DNA of 64,000 nt from Vreelandella piezotolerans (GTDB taxonomy: Bacteria; Pseudomonadota; Gammaproteobacteria; Pseudomonadales; Halomonadaceae). The position numbers and the translations under genes are program-made. The notes beneath the pieces are model-generated. The model was not told the DNA's origin. It made no database searches and saw nothing but the letters and a program-made list of their open reading frames with translations. Every line of letters starts with the position of its first letter. The first letter of the stretch is position 1. The stretch spans positions 2,604,001 to 2,668,000 of the forward strand of contig NZ_CP048602.1 of the NCBI RefSeq assembly GCF_012427705.1, written 5' to 3'. This document shows positions 44,815 to 53,162 of this stretch, one piece after another.

Positions 44815-46383
44815 ATGTCCCTAGAAGACCTGCACCTCAATCTGCGTAACCTCGCCAGCGACGACTACGATCAGTTGAAGTCGCTGATGGACGCGGTGTA
44901 TCACGACATTGGTGGCGCTTGGCCCAAGCACACCATCGATAAGCTGATCCAAGAATTTCCTGATGGTCAGATTGCTATCGAGGACGATGGCGTGCTGGTC
45001 GGCGTGGCGCTCACCGTGCAGGTGGATTACGACGAGTTCTCCAACCCGCACAAATACGACGATTTGATCGGCCATCGTGAAATCATCCTGAACGATCCGG
45101 AAGGCGATGCCATGTACGGGCTGGATGTACTGATCCACCCAGACTATCGCGGCTACCGCCTGGGCCGCCGCCTGTACGAAGCGCGTAAAGAGCTGTGCCG
45201 TTCGCTCAACCTGCGGGCTATTTTGGCGGGCGGACGTATTCCCGAGTATCACCAGCACGCCGTCGAGCTAACGCCTGCCCAGTACATCGACAAAGTCTCC
45301 CGCAAAGAGATTTACGATCCGATTCTGTCGTTCCAGCTTGCCAACGACTTCCAGGTCAAACGTCTGTTACGCAAGTACCTGCCGGAAGATGAGCAGTCCC
45401 GAGGCTACGCCACGCTGTTGGAGTGGAACAACATTCTGTTCGAGCCCGCTGAAAACGTGCTGGACACTCGCCCCACTCAGGTACGCGTGGGCGCGGTGCA
45501 GTGGCAAATGCGTGAGTTCGCCTCCGTGGAGGCTGCGCTGCAGCAAATCGAGTATTTCGTCGATGCTTTGTCGGATTATCAGAGCGACTTTGCCGTTTTC
45601 CCGGAGCTGTTCACCACGCCACTCATGGGGCTTCAGGACCGGGCTGCCCAAAAAGACCAAACGGCGGCCATTCGCTTTTTGGCGGGCTTTACCGACCGCT
45701 TCAAGAGCGAGCTTTCCCGCATGGCGGTCTCTTACAACATCAATATCATCGGTGGCTCGATGATCGAGGTGGGCGAAGACGACCGTCTTTATAACGTAGC
45801 GTACCTGTTCCACCGCGATGGCGAGGTCGAGAAGCAGCTCAAGCTACATATCACCCCGCAGGAGCGCCGCGACTGGGTGATCGAAGGGGGCGACAATCTG
45901 CAGGTCTTCGACACCGACGCGGGCCGAGTGGGCATTCTCATCTGCTACGACGTGGAATTCCCGGAGCTGGGCCGCCTGCTGGCCGATCAGGACATGGACA
46001 TTCTCTTCGTGCCGTTCTGGGTCGATACCAAAAACGGCTACCTGCGGGTACGCCACTGCGCCCAGGCCCGCGCCATCGAAAACGAGTGCTACGTGGTGAT
46101 TTGCGGCAGCGTCGGCAACCTGCCGTCCATCGAGAACCTGGATATCCAATACGCGCAGTCGGCGGTGTTCACGCCCTCCGACTTCGCGTTCCCCCACGAT
46201 GCGGTGCTGGCCGAAACCACGCCCAACACGGAGATGATCTTCTTCTCCGACTTGGACCTCACCCGCCTCACCGTGGTGCGCGCCGAAGGCTCGGTCACCA
46301 ACCTCAAAGACCGCCGCAAGGATCTCTTCGACCTACGCTGGCGCGACTGGTCGTGGAAGTCCGGCAGTAAGCAGGAAGACTGA
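44815..46383 (+). CDS. Bifunctional GNAT N-acetyltransferase / carbon-nitrogen hydrolase
   Basis: A 522-residue fusion. The N-terminal ~200 residues form a GNAT fold (GLDVLIHPDYRGYRLGRRLYEARKEL, the acetyl-CoA loop). Residues ~220-510 form a nitrilase-superfamily domain with the Glu-Lys-Cys triad: Glu in FAVFPELFTTPL, Lys in EKQLKLHITP and Cys in GILICYDVEFPELG. The natural reaction is unknown; amide or amine substrates are expected. The fusion is known in many bacteria. Its Shine-Dalgarno is weak. It ends at a clear terminator. Confidence 0.93.
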   Translation: MSLEDLHLNLRNLASDDYDQLKSLMDAVYHDIGGAWPKHTIDKLIQEFPDGQIAIEDDGVLVGVALTVQVDYDEFSNPHKYDDLIGHREIILNDPEGDAMYGLDVLIHPDYRGYRLGRRLYEARKELCRSLNLRAILAGGRIPEYHQHAVELTPAQYIDKVSRKEIYDPILSFQLANDFQVKRLLRKYLPEDEQSRGYATLLEWNNILFEPAENVLDTRPTQVRVGAVQWQMREFASVEAALQQIEYFVDALSDYQSDFAVFPELFTTPLMGLQDRAAQKDQTAAIRFLAGFTDRFKSELSRMAVSYNINIIGGSMIEVGEDDRLYNVAYLFHRDGEVEKQLKLHITPQERRDWVIEGGDNLQVFDTDAGRVGILICYDVEFPELGRLLADQDMDILFVPFWVDTKNGYLRVRHCAQARAIENECYVVICGSVGNLPSIENLDIQYAQSAVFTPSDFAFPHDAVLAETTPNTEMIFFSDLDLTRLTVVRAEGSVTNLKDRRKDLFDLRWRDWSWKSGSKQED

Positions 46384-46410
46384 CGGCCAAGCCGCCAATC
46401 CATCCCGCAT

Positions 46411-46441
46411 AAAAAACGCCGCCCACACCGGGCGGCGTTTT
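46411..46441. terminator. Bidirectional terminator after the GNAT/hydrolase gene
   Basis: AAAACGCCGCCC and GGGCGGCGTTTT form a 12-base stem with a 5-base loop. A/T runs flank both sides, so it can also stop transcription of the converging ATL gene. Confidence 0.9.
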
Positions 46442-46442
46442 G

Positions 46443-46526
46443 CCATTCACAACTAGCTATTCACAACTAGCCATTCACAACTAGCCATTCACAACTAGCT
46501 ATTCACACCTCCCCATTCACCACTTA
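46443..46526. repeat. 14-base tandem repeat, four good and two worn copies
   Basis: The unit C[C/T]ATTCACAACTAG is repeated head to tail at 46443, 46457, 46471 and 46485, then two diverged copies follow at 46499 and 46513. The second base alternates C, T, C, C, T, C. It lies in the gap between two converging genes, after the terminator. Confidence 0.9.
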
Positions 46527-46548
46527 CAAATCACCACTCACCACAAAG

Positions 46549-46851
46549 CTACTCATCCGGCCAAACGAGGTGGCGCGGCACGCGGCCTTTGGCATCGAAC
46601 GCGACGCCCTCGGCACGCAGCTTTTCGTGCTGGCGTGCCGCGCCGCCGTGGTCAGCCAGTTTGAGTGACGCGGCAATGACACGATGCCAGGGTAGCTGAT
46701 GCCCCTCAGGCAAGTGGCGCATGGCCGACCCCACCATGCGCGGCGTGGCCCCTTCGGTCATCTTAGCGATGCGCCCATAGGTCGTGACTCGCCCTGCCGG
46801 AATCTGATCGACGATGGTGTAGATCTGTTCGAGCAGTTCGGGGCGTGGCAT
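46549..46851 (-). CDS. Alkyltransferase-like (ATL) MGMT-family protein
   Basis: A 100-residue protein of the MGMT C-terminal domain only. The helix-turn-helix region is GRVTTYGRIAKMTEGATPRMVGSAM. The active-site PCHR of true methyltransferases is PWHR here, with Trp55 in place of the alkyl-accepting Cys. Such ATL proteins bind O6-alkylguanine, bend the DNA and pass the lesion to nucleotide excision repair without repairing it. GAGG is before the ATG. It lies 27 bases after the azoreductase start-to-stop unit on the same strand. Confidence 0.93.
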   Translation of the reverse strand: MPRPELLEQIYTIVDQIPAGRVTTYGRIAKMTEGATPRMVGSAMRHLPEGHQLPWHRVIAASLKLADHGGAARQHEKLRAEGVAFDAKGRVPRHLVWPDE

Positions 46852-46877
46852 GGCGACCTCGTTAGCAGGTGTCGATT

Positions 46878-47486
46878 TTAGAGTGCTTCGACGAGCTGAT
46901 CGATGGCTTGGAAGGCTTCTTTCAGCGCGGTATCGCGGTGAGCATCGCCCATGTTCAGGCCTTCTGCAAACACCACCTCCACATCGCTGATGCCCATCAG
47001 GCCTAGCATGGTTGTCAGGTGCGGCGTTTGGCTATCGAACTCGGTGCCTGCGTACTGGCCCCCACGCGCGGCCAGAATGATGGCCCGTTTGCCTTCGATC
47101 AGCCCCTGAGGGCCGTTTTCGGTGTAGCGGAACGTTTCACCGGCGCGCAGCACGCGGTCGAACCAGGCTTTCAACTGGGAAGGAATGCCCAGGTTATACA
47201 TCGGTACCGCCAACACCAGCACATCATTAGCGCGCAGCTCTGCCAGCAGCTCATCCGAGTGGGCGGCCAGCGCCTGCTGCTCGGCGGTGCGCTCGTCAGC
47301 AGGCGTTTGCCACGCGCCCAACTCTTCGATGGCCAGGTGCGGCAGCGCGTTGGCAACGACATCGCGATGGGTCACCTTGACGCCCTCGCGTGCCGCGGCC
47401 TGCTGTCGAAAATGGCTCGCTAACGCATTGGACTGGCCGTTATCACCCAAAATCGAAGACGTCACTAATAGGGCATGGGTGGTCAT
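46878..47486 (-). CDS. azoR: FMN-dependent NADH:azoreductase
   Basis: A 202-residue flavodoxin-like enzyme that reduces azo bonds and quinones. Marks are LLVTSSILGDNGQSNALASHF at the FMN phosphate loop, VLAVPMYNLGIPSQLKAWFDRV and TFRYTENGPQGL. AAGGAG is before the ATG. It probably acts as a quinone/thiol-stress reductase. The downstream ATL gene is close enough for co-transcription. Confidence 0.94.
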   Translation of the reverse strand: MTTHALLVTSSILGDNGQSNALASHFRQQAAAREGVKVTHRDVVANALPHLAIEELGAWQTPADERTAEQQALAAHSDELLAELRANDVLVLAVPMYNLGIPSQLKAWFDRVLRAGETFRYTENGPQGLIEGKRAIILAARGGQYAGTEFDSQTPHLTTMLGLMGISDVEVVFAEGLNMGDAHRDTALKEAFQAIDQLVEAL

Positions 47487-47601
47487 GAAAACTCCTTAAA
47501 AATCAGTGGGAAGGTTAAGCGCTATTCTACGTCGCTTTTCGGTAAGCAAAAGCGCAACGTTTTCCGAGTTACATTCGACAAAATCGAACTATCCACCCAT
47601 G

Positions 47602-47647
47602 AAAAAGCCCCACGCGTGGCTGCTTTTATCGCAGCATCGCGTGGGGC
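47602..47647 (-). terminator. Terminator after the AGCS symporter gene
   Basis: On the minus strand GCCCCACGCG and CGCGTGGGGC pair, with an inner GCTGC/GCAGC stem, followed by five T. A strong two-step hairpin. Confidence 0.9.
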
Positions 47648-47675
47648 GGATGACGCCTAGCAGGCTAATGCGTGG

Positions 47676-49127
47676 CTATTTCTTAGTCGGCCAGGCGTTC
47701 GGATCTACTTTGTTCGCCAGTTTCGGAAACTGGTTGGGGTCGAAGACCGGCTCTTTACCCGCTTTGAGCTGGATGTCGTAATCTTTGAACAGCGCAAAAG
47801 CGATGGGCGATAGCAGCAGGATCGCCACGAGGTTGATAATCGCCATCATGCCCATGGAGAGATCGGCAAAATTCCAGATGGCCCCCAGGCTTGCCACCGA
47901 ACCGACCATGATCATGCCCAGCACGGCGACGCGATACACCATCACCGCCAGGGGCGCACGACGGCCTGCCAAGTACTCGATATTGGATTCGCCGTAGGAG
48001 TAGTTGGCAATTACCGAGGTGAAGGCAAATAGTAAAATGGCGATGGCAATGAACATACCGCCCCAGTCACCCACATGGCTAGACAGCGCCATTTGCGTGA
48101 GCTGTATGCCGTTATTCTCTTCACCCGCCAGAAGCTCAGGGCCTGCCATGATGATGATGGCCGCCGTCGCGGTACAGATCACCAGGGTGTCCAGAAAAAC
48201 GCCCAGCATTTGAATGAAGCCCTGAGCCGCCGGGTGATCCGGACGGGTGCTGGCGGTCGCTGCCGCGTTAGGCGCCGAGCCCATGCCCGCTTCATTGGAG
48301 AACAGTCCGCGCTGAATCCCGTTCATGATCGCCTGAGAAATCGCATAGCCAACCGCTCCACCTGCTGCCTGCTCGATACCAAACGCGCTCTGCACGATCG
48401 TCATGATGGCCGCGGGCAGGTCGCTGATATTAAGCGCCACCACGACCAGCGCCAAGATCAGGTACAGCAGCGCCATCAGCGGCACCACCAGCTCGGCGAC
48501 TTTGGCAATCGATTTCAGACCACCGAAGATGATCGGCGCAACGATGGCCATCAAGACGAGCCCCATGGCCCAGGTGGGAATGGCAAACGCCTGCTCCATG
48601 GCCTGCGCGATGGAGTTGGCCTGCACGCTGTTGAACGCCAACCCAAACGCAATGATCAGGCAGATCGAAAACAGCACCGCTAACCAGCGCAGGCCCAAAC
48701 CGCGCTCGATATAGCGCGCCGGGCCACCGCGGAAAGTATTGTCGCCATGGTCGGTCTTGTACGCCTGGGCCAGCGTGGACTCCACGAAGCTGGTCGCCAT
48801 GCCGACCATGGCCGTCATCCACATCCAAAAAATAGCCCCTGGGCCACCAAAATAGATGGCGACCGCCACACCCGCCAAATTGCCCGTACCGACGCGGGCA
48901 GCCAGACTGGTCGAGAGCGCCTGAAACGACGAGATCCCGCCGTTGGCTTGCCGCGAGCCGCGCAGCAGCTTGAACATATGACCGAAATAGCGAATCTGAA
49001 TGGCGCGGGTCATGACCGTAAAATAGAGGCCAGCGCCGATGAGCAGGTAAATCAGTACACTGCCCCATAACAGCCCGTTGCCGCGATCCACCATCGCGGT
49101 CAACAGAGGAGGAAGAGTAACATCCAT
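47676..49127 (-). CDS. Sodium:alanine/glycine symporter (AGCS family)
   Basis: A 483-residue inner-membrane carrier that imports alanine or glycine with Na+. The AGCS signature FSNEAGMGSAPNAAATA is present, as are AARVGTGNLAGVAVAIYFGG and FAFTSVIANYSYGESNIEYL. About eleven helices. I chose the ATG at 49127 (AAGG upstream) because the frame further upstream, to 49277, overlaps the LysR gene and has no family features. It follows the LysR gene by 113 bases on the same strand. Sodium coupling fits a halophile. Confidence 0.93.
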   Translation of the reverse strand: MDVTLPPLLTAMVDRGNGLLWGSVLIYLLIGAGLYFTVMTRAIQIRYFGHMFKLLRGSRQANGGISSFQALSTSLAARVGTGNLAGVAVAIYFGGPGAIFWMWMTAMVGMATSFVESTLAQAYKTDHGDNTFRGGPARYIERGLGLRWLAVLFSICLIIAFGLAFNSVQANSIAQAMEQAFAIPTWAMGLVLMAIVAPIIFGGLKSIAKVAELVVPLMALLYLILALVVVALNISDLPAAIMTIVQSAFGIEQAAGGAVGYAISQAIMNGIQRGLFSNEAGMGSAPNAAATASTRPDHPAAQGFIQMLGVFLDTLVICTATAAIIIMAGPELLAGEENNGIQLTQMALSSHVGDWGGMFIAIAILLFAFTSVIANYSYGESNIEYLAGRRAPLAVMVYRVAVLGMIMVGSVASLGAIWNFADLSMGMMAIINLVAILLLSPIAFALFKDYDIQLKAGKEPVFDPNQFPKLANKVDPNAWPTKK

Positions 49128-49240
49128 ACGAAACACGCCTTTTTGAAACAATGAAGGCGCATCATTCTTCATGGCTGCACCAAAATGGCAAGAAAAAGGG
49201 CAAATTTCTTGTCCAGCAGTCGTAATCACTGCTGGATGAC

Positions 49241-50113
49241 TCAAGGCAACTCGCGAGACGCTGCCAGCCACGCCCACACGTCTGCGGCTTCGTCGCTGAC
49301 TTGGCGCTTGCTGGGCCGCACCAACCAGAAACGCTCATCGCTGGGTACACTCATATCGAAGGGGGCCACCAAATCCTCACGCTGCTCCAACAGTCGGTGA
49401 TGCGTGAGCGCCACCCCACCGCCCTGGCTAGCGAGCGCTAGCGTCATCACCTGATTATCGCAGGTGAGGGAGCGACATTCGGACTCTAGATGGGCTATTC
49501 CCGCCGCTTGCAGCCAACCAGGCCACCCAACGCCAAAGCCCACCGCGTGTAACAACGTATGCCCGGCCAAATCTGCAGGCACGTTGAGCGAGCGCGCCAG
49601 CGCAGGGGCGCACACGGGCAGCAAGTGCTCGTCGCCCAGCGGCAACATCTCGAGCCCACTCCACTCACCCCGACCATAGCGAATCTCGATGTCGGCCCCT
49701 TCAGGCCCAAAGTCGTCGGGCCAAATCGCGCTGACCAAGCGCAGCAAAATCGTTGGTTTCTGTCGATGCAGGGCCACGAGCCTTGGCGCGAGCCAAGATT
49801 GTTGGATCACCGGCGTAGCGCGCAGCGTCACCGGTCGTTCGCTGGTAATACCAAACACTTCCGACGTCCCTTCACTGATGCGTGAAAACGCATCGTGAAT
49901 GCTGGGCAGCCACGCTTGACCTGCCGGGGTCAACGAAAGGCTGCGCGCGTGGCGAACGAACAGCTTTTGCCCCAGGCGATCCTCCAGCAGCCGAATGCGC
50001 TGGCTGATGGCCGCCTGGGTCACGCCCAGCTCATTACCCGCCGCCGTAAAGCTTAGGGTTCGGGCGGCGGACTCAAACGCTTGTAGCCATAACAGCGGAG
50101 GGAGTGAGCTCAT
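49241..50113 (-). CDS. LysR-family regulator, GcvA-like
   Basis: A 290-residue regulator with an N-terminal winged helix (LQAFESAARTLSFTAAGNEL, VTQAAISQRIRLLEDRLGQ) and a C-terminal effector domain with the GcvA-type ADIEIRYGRGEW. It is divergent from the gamma-butyrobetaine dioxygenase, across 125 bases to the ATG, and upstream of the AGCS symporter; either may be its target. The effector is unknown. Confidence 0.9.
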   Translation of the reverse strand: MSSLPPLLWLQAFESAARTLSFTAAGNELGVTQAAISQRIRLLEDRLGQKLFVRHARSLSLTPAGQAWLPSIHDAFSRISEGTSEVFGITSERPVTLRATPVIQQSWLAPRLVALHRQKPTILLRLVSAIWPDDFGPEGADIEIRYGRGEWSGLEMLPLGDEHLLPVCAPALARSLNVPADLAGHTLLHAVGFGVGWPGWLQAAGIAHLESECRSLTCDNQVMTLALASQGGGVALTHHRLLEQREDLVAPFDMSVPSDERFWLVRPSKRQVSDEAADVWAWLAASRELP

Positions 50114-50238
50114 GGGAAAGCAACCTATAAGTTAAACAGGGTCTTTGGGGCCAAATTCATCGTTTGTCACTGCGCAAGGGACTCCGCATCCTAATAAGCA
50201 GATCGTGTGTTACGTCACCCATTCTCAGTGAGGTTTCT

Positions 50239-51423
50239 ATGTCCAGCGCACTAGCCACAACGGAAAAGCGTTCAGCCCCTCAAATGAGCGAACTCATGCC
50301 GTATGACCACGGCCCGGCACTCAAGGACGCCACGCTCACCGACAGCGGCCTTTCGCTAACGTGGCAAGACGGTACGCAAACGACGCTACCTCTGTTGTGG
50401 TTTCGTGATCACTGCGCTTGCCAGGCGTGTCGCCACCCGCAAACCCGCGAGCGCCTCTACCTACCGCTAGACGATATCGAACAAGCGCCCAGCGTTACCT
50501 TGGCCGATGGTCATCTCTATCTTCAGTGGCACGACGGGCATGACAGCGTCTTTCATAGCGGCTGGCTTTACCAGCGCCGCCCCGAGGCGACTCGCGTCTC
50601 ATCCCTGCCGAATCCGACGCCGTGGCGCGATGACTTTTTCCCAGAGCGCGTTCGCCATGCCGATTTCATGACCCCGGCAGGGGAGAAAGCCTGGCTGACC
50701 GCCCTGCTACGCGACGGTTTGGCGTTGATCACTGACGCACCGCTGGTGGAAGAGGAAGTTAGCCGCCTTGCCGAGCGAATTGGCCCGCAACGCACCACCA
50801 ATTTCGGCGGGCGATTCAACGTGCGCTCCAAGCCCAACCCTAACAACGCAGCCTACACCGCCGTAGGCTTGCCGCTGCATATCGACCTACCCAACTGGCA
50901 GCAGCCGCCGGACATTCAACTGCTCTACTGCTTGCAAAACGACGCCAGCGGCGGTGAGTCACTGTTTGCCGACGGCGCCCGGGTCATCGATGCGCTACGC
51001 GAACAGGACCCTGAGGCACTCGCCATTCTGAGTGAGACCCCCATCGACTTCCGGTTTCAAGACAACCATCACGATATCGCCTTCAAAGCTCCGGTGATCA
51101 CCTTGGATAGCCAAGGCGAGCTGATGGAGATACGCCTCAATAATTGGATACGCGATACGCTCCATTTGCCGGCCGAAAAAATGACGGCTTGGTACCGGGC
51201 CTACAAAGTACTGTGGCAACTCTTCCACAGCGAGGCGCATCAGTTGGAGTTCACACTAACACCGGGCCAGATGGTGGCGTTCGATAACCGTCGCGTACTC
51301 CACGGCCGCCGGGAGTTCGATCCTAATAGCGGTGCTCGCCACCTTCAAGGCACCTACCTAGACCGGGACATGCTGGCCTCGCGCCTGCGTGTTCTTGCCC
51401 GTACGACCGCACCATCACAATAA
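50239..51423 (+). CDS. Gamma-butyrobetaine dioxygenase-like Fe(II)/2-oxoglutarate enzyme
   Basis: A 394-residue enzyme that would hydroxylate gamma-butyrobetaine to L-carnitine. The N-terminal zinc-binding DUF971-type domain holds FRDHCACQACRHPQTRERL. The TauD-type catalytic domain has the facial triad in LPLHIDLPNW (His and Asp) and RVLHGRREF (distal His), with GTYLDRDMLASRLR at the end. GAGG is six bases before the ATG at 50239; the frame is open to 50164 without support. It is in an operon with a betaine-type binding protein, which supports a role in carnitine or betaine use. Confidence 0.9.
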   Translation: MSSALATTEKRSAPQMSELMPYDHGPALKDATLTDSGLSLTWQDGTQTTLPLLWFRDHCACQACRHPQTRERLYLPLDDIEQAPSVTLADGHLYLQWHDGHDSVFHSGWLYQRRPEATRVSSLPNPTPWRDDFFPERVRHADFMTPAGEKAWLTALLRDGLALITDAPLVEEEVSRLAERIGPQRTTNFGGRFNVRSKPNPNNAAYTAVGLPLHIDLPNWQQPPDIQLLYCLQNDASGGESLFADGARVIDALREQDPEALAILSETPIDFRFQDNHHDIAFKAPVITLDSQGELMEIRLNNWIRDTLHLPAEKMTAWYRAYKVLWQLFHSEAHQLEFTLTPGQMVAFDNRRVLHGRREFDPNSGARHLQGTYLDRDMLASRLRVLARTTAPSQ

Positions 51424-51446
51424 CCCTAGCAAGGAGACCCTCCTCC

Positions 51447-52385
51447 ATGACACGTTCACTTCGTCCTTTCGTTGCGACCATTACCCTGGGCCTAGCAGGC
51501 GTTACTACCCAAGCCGCCGTCGCCGATGACGCCACGCTAGATTTCGGCGTTCCCGCTTGGCCTGGCATTACCGTGAAAACCGAAATCGCCGAGCAGCTCC
51601 TTAACCCGCTGGGCTACGACACTCAAACCCATGAAATTGGCCTGCAAGTGATCTATCAAGGCCTGGAAAGTGGCGACGTCGACGCCTTTCTAGGCGCTTG
51701 GCTTCCTGCGCAAAAAGAGATGTTCGAGCCTCGCAAAACCTCCGGCGTCATCAGGGACATCGCCAACAACGTCGATGGCGCGCAGATGACCCTGGCCGTT
51801 CCAGCGTATTTACATGAGCGCGGTATTCGCAGCTTTGCCGATCTAGACGCGCACCGTGACGAGTTCAATGGCCAAATTCATGGTTTTGGCGCAGGATCGG
51901 CCGCCAGTGAAATTCTACATAACGCCATCGATAACGATATCTGGGGCCTCGGCGACTGGCGCTTGGTGGATACCAGCGAAGTGGGCATGCTCTCTGCAGC
52001 ACAAGATGCCATTTCCAGAGAAGAAGCCATCGTTTGGGTCGGTTGGACGCCCCACTGGATGAATCTCGAACTCCCCATGCGCTACCTGGAAGACCCGGAA
52101 AACCTGTTTGGTGAGAACAACGGCGAAAGCGACGTACGTACCCTGCTGCGCAGCGACTACGCTGATGCCCACCCGGCGCTGGTCACCTTTTTCGAGCAGT
52201 TCAGCTTTACCGCCGAGGAACAGAGCTGGATGATCCAAGCCTTCGGTCAAGAAGAGCGTGACCTCGCCGAGGTGGCTCAGCAGTGGATCAACGACAACCC
52301 CGAACGCATAGAGGCCATGCTGGCCGATGTCACGACCGCCGAGGGTGATGCCGCTTGGCCCGTCATTGAAGCGCGCCTACAGTAA
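51447..52385 (+). CDS. Quaternary-amine ABC transporter substrate-binding protein (OpuAC/ProX/ChoX type)
   Basis: A 312-residue periplasmic protein with a signal peptide (cut near AAVADD) and an OpuAC domain (LDFGVPAWPGITVKTEIAEQ, VIYQGLESGDVDAFLGAWLP, EAIVWVGWTPHWMNLELPMR). The many Trp and Tyr residues could make the aromatic cage for a trimethylammonium group. Likely ligands are carnitine, gamma-butyrobetaine, choline or betaine. AAGGAG precedes the ATG. Permease and ATPase genes are missing nearby, so it must work with a transporter encoded elsewhere. It follows the dioxygenase by 23 bases. Confidence 0.9.
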   Translation: MTRSLRPFVATITLGLAGVTTQAAVADDATLDFGVPAWPGITVKTEIAEQLLNPLGYDTQTHEIGLQVIYQGLESGDVDAFLGAWLPAQKEMFEPRKTSGVIRDIANNVDGAQMTLAVPAYLHERGIRSFADLDAHRDEFNGQIHGFGAGSAASEILHNAIDNDIWGLGDWRLVDTSEVGMLSAAQDAISREEAIVWVGWTPHWMNLELPMRYLEDPENLFGENNGESDVRTLLRSDYADAHPALVTFFEQFSFTAEEQSWMIQAFGQEERDLAEVAQQWINDNPERIEAMLADVTTAEGDAAWPVIEARLQ

Positions 52386-52456
52386 CGCGCTCGTTCACCC
52401 CACCGCCGCAGTGGCGTATGCTAACGCTCTTTTGCCAGATAGGCGGTGGGGATGGA

Positions 52457-53149
52457 ATGTCACGAACGTTGCTAAAAGGGCTAGGCTTACTGATCACGCT
52501 GGTGATACTGGGCGTGATGTGGCGCTACCTGCAGCAGCAAGGGCTGCTGACTCAGGCGCAGCTCGAAGCACTCACTACCACCATTAGCCAGTGGCAGCGT
52601 GCCCCCTGGATGTTTGCCGCCGTCATGGCCGTCTATACCGGTTCGCTGTTAGTGATGTTTCCGCTAAGCCTGCTGGTCGTGTTGACCGGCATGCTGTTTG
52701 GCCCGGTATGGGGATTGGCTTACGCTACGTTGGGCACGCTGAGTTCGTCGGTGGTGTCTTACTGGGTGGGCCACTGGCTGGGGCGAGATGCCCTCATGCG
52801 CTACGGTGGCCGCCACCTACGCGGCCTTTCCGGCTATCTCTCCCAACGCGGCATTCGTACGATGACGGTGATCAACCTGCTGCCGCTGGCTCCCTTCACG
52901 CTCACCAATATGTTGGCCGGGGCGTTTCATCTCAATTTCCGCGACTACATGATCGGCTCGACGCTGGGCATCGTGCCGGGACTGGCCGCCGTCATCCTGC
53001 TCGGCAGCCAGCTAGGGGCGCTGTTCACCGCTGCCTCACAACAAGAGTTGGTGCTGGCCGTGGCAGGCGTGGTCGTCGGGGTGGGCCTACTCTGGCTACT
53101 CAAGCGCGTGGCCACCGCTCGGACGAGCCGTCCTCGAAACGACGGCTAG
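52457..53149 (+). CDS. TVP38/TMEM64 (VTT/DedA-superfamily) membrane protein
   Basis: A 230-residue protein with five or six hydrophobic segments and the VTT domain (FPLSLLVVLTGMLFGPVWGL, MLAGAFHLNFRDYMIGSTLG, with the conserved Gly-rich re-entrant loops). Relatives act in lipid scrambling or transport. The ATG at 52457 follows a GGTGGGGATGG stretch; an earlier in-frame ATG at 52418 is less well placed. It converges on the glycosyltransferase fusion gene. Confidence 0.88.
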   Translation: MSRTLLKGLGLLITLVILGVMWRYLQQQGLLTQAQLEALTTTISQWQRAPWMFAAVMAVYTGSLLVMFPLSLLVVLTGMLFGPVWGLAYATLGTLSSSVVSYWVGHWLGRDALMRYGGRHLRGLSGYLSQRGIRTMTVINLLPLAPFTLTNMLAGAFHLNFRDYMIGSTLGIVPGLAAVILLGSQLGALFTAASQQELVLAVAGVVVGVGLLWLLKRVATARTSRPRNDG

Positions 53150-53162
53150 CCTCTCGCTTGCA

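Noticed and set aside
46443..46526. Possible CRISPR array
   Set aside because: The units are 14 bases long and directly joined, without spacers, and no cas gene is present.
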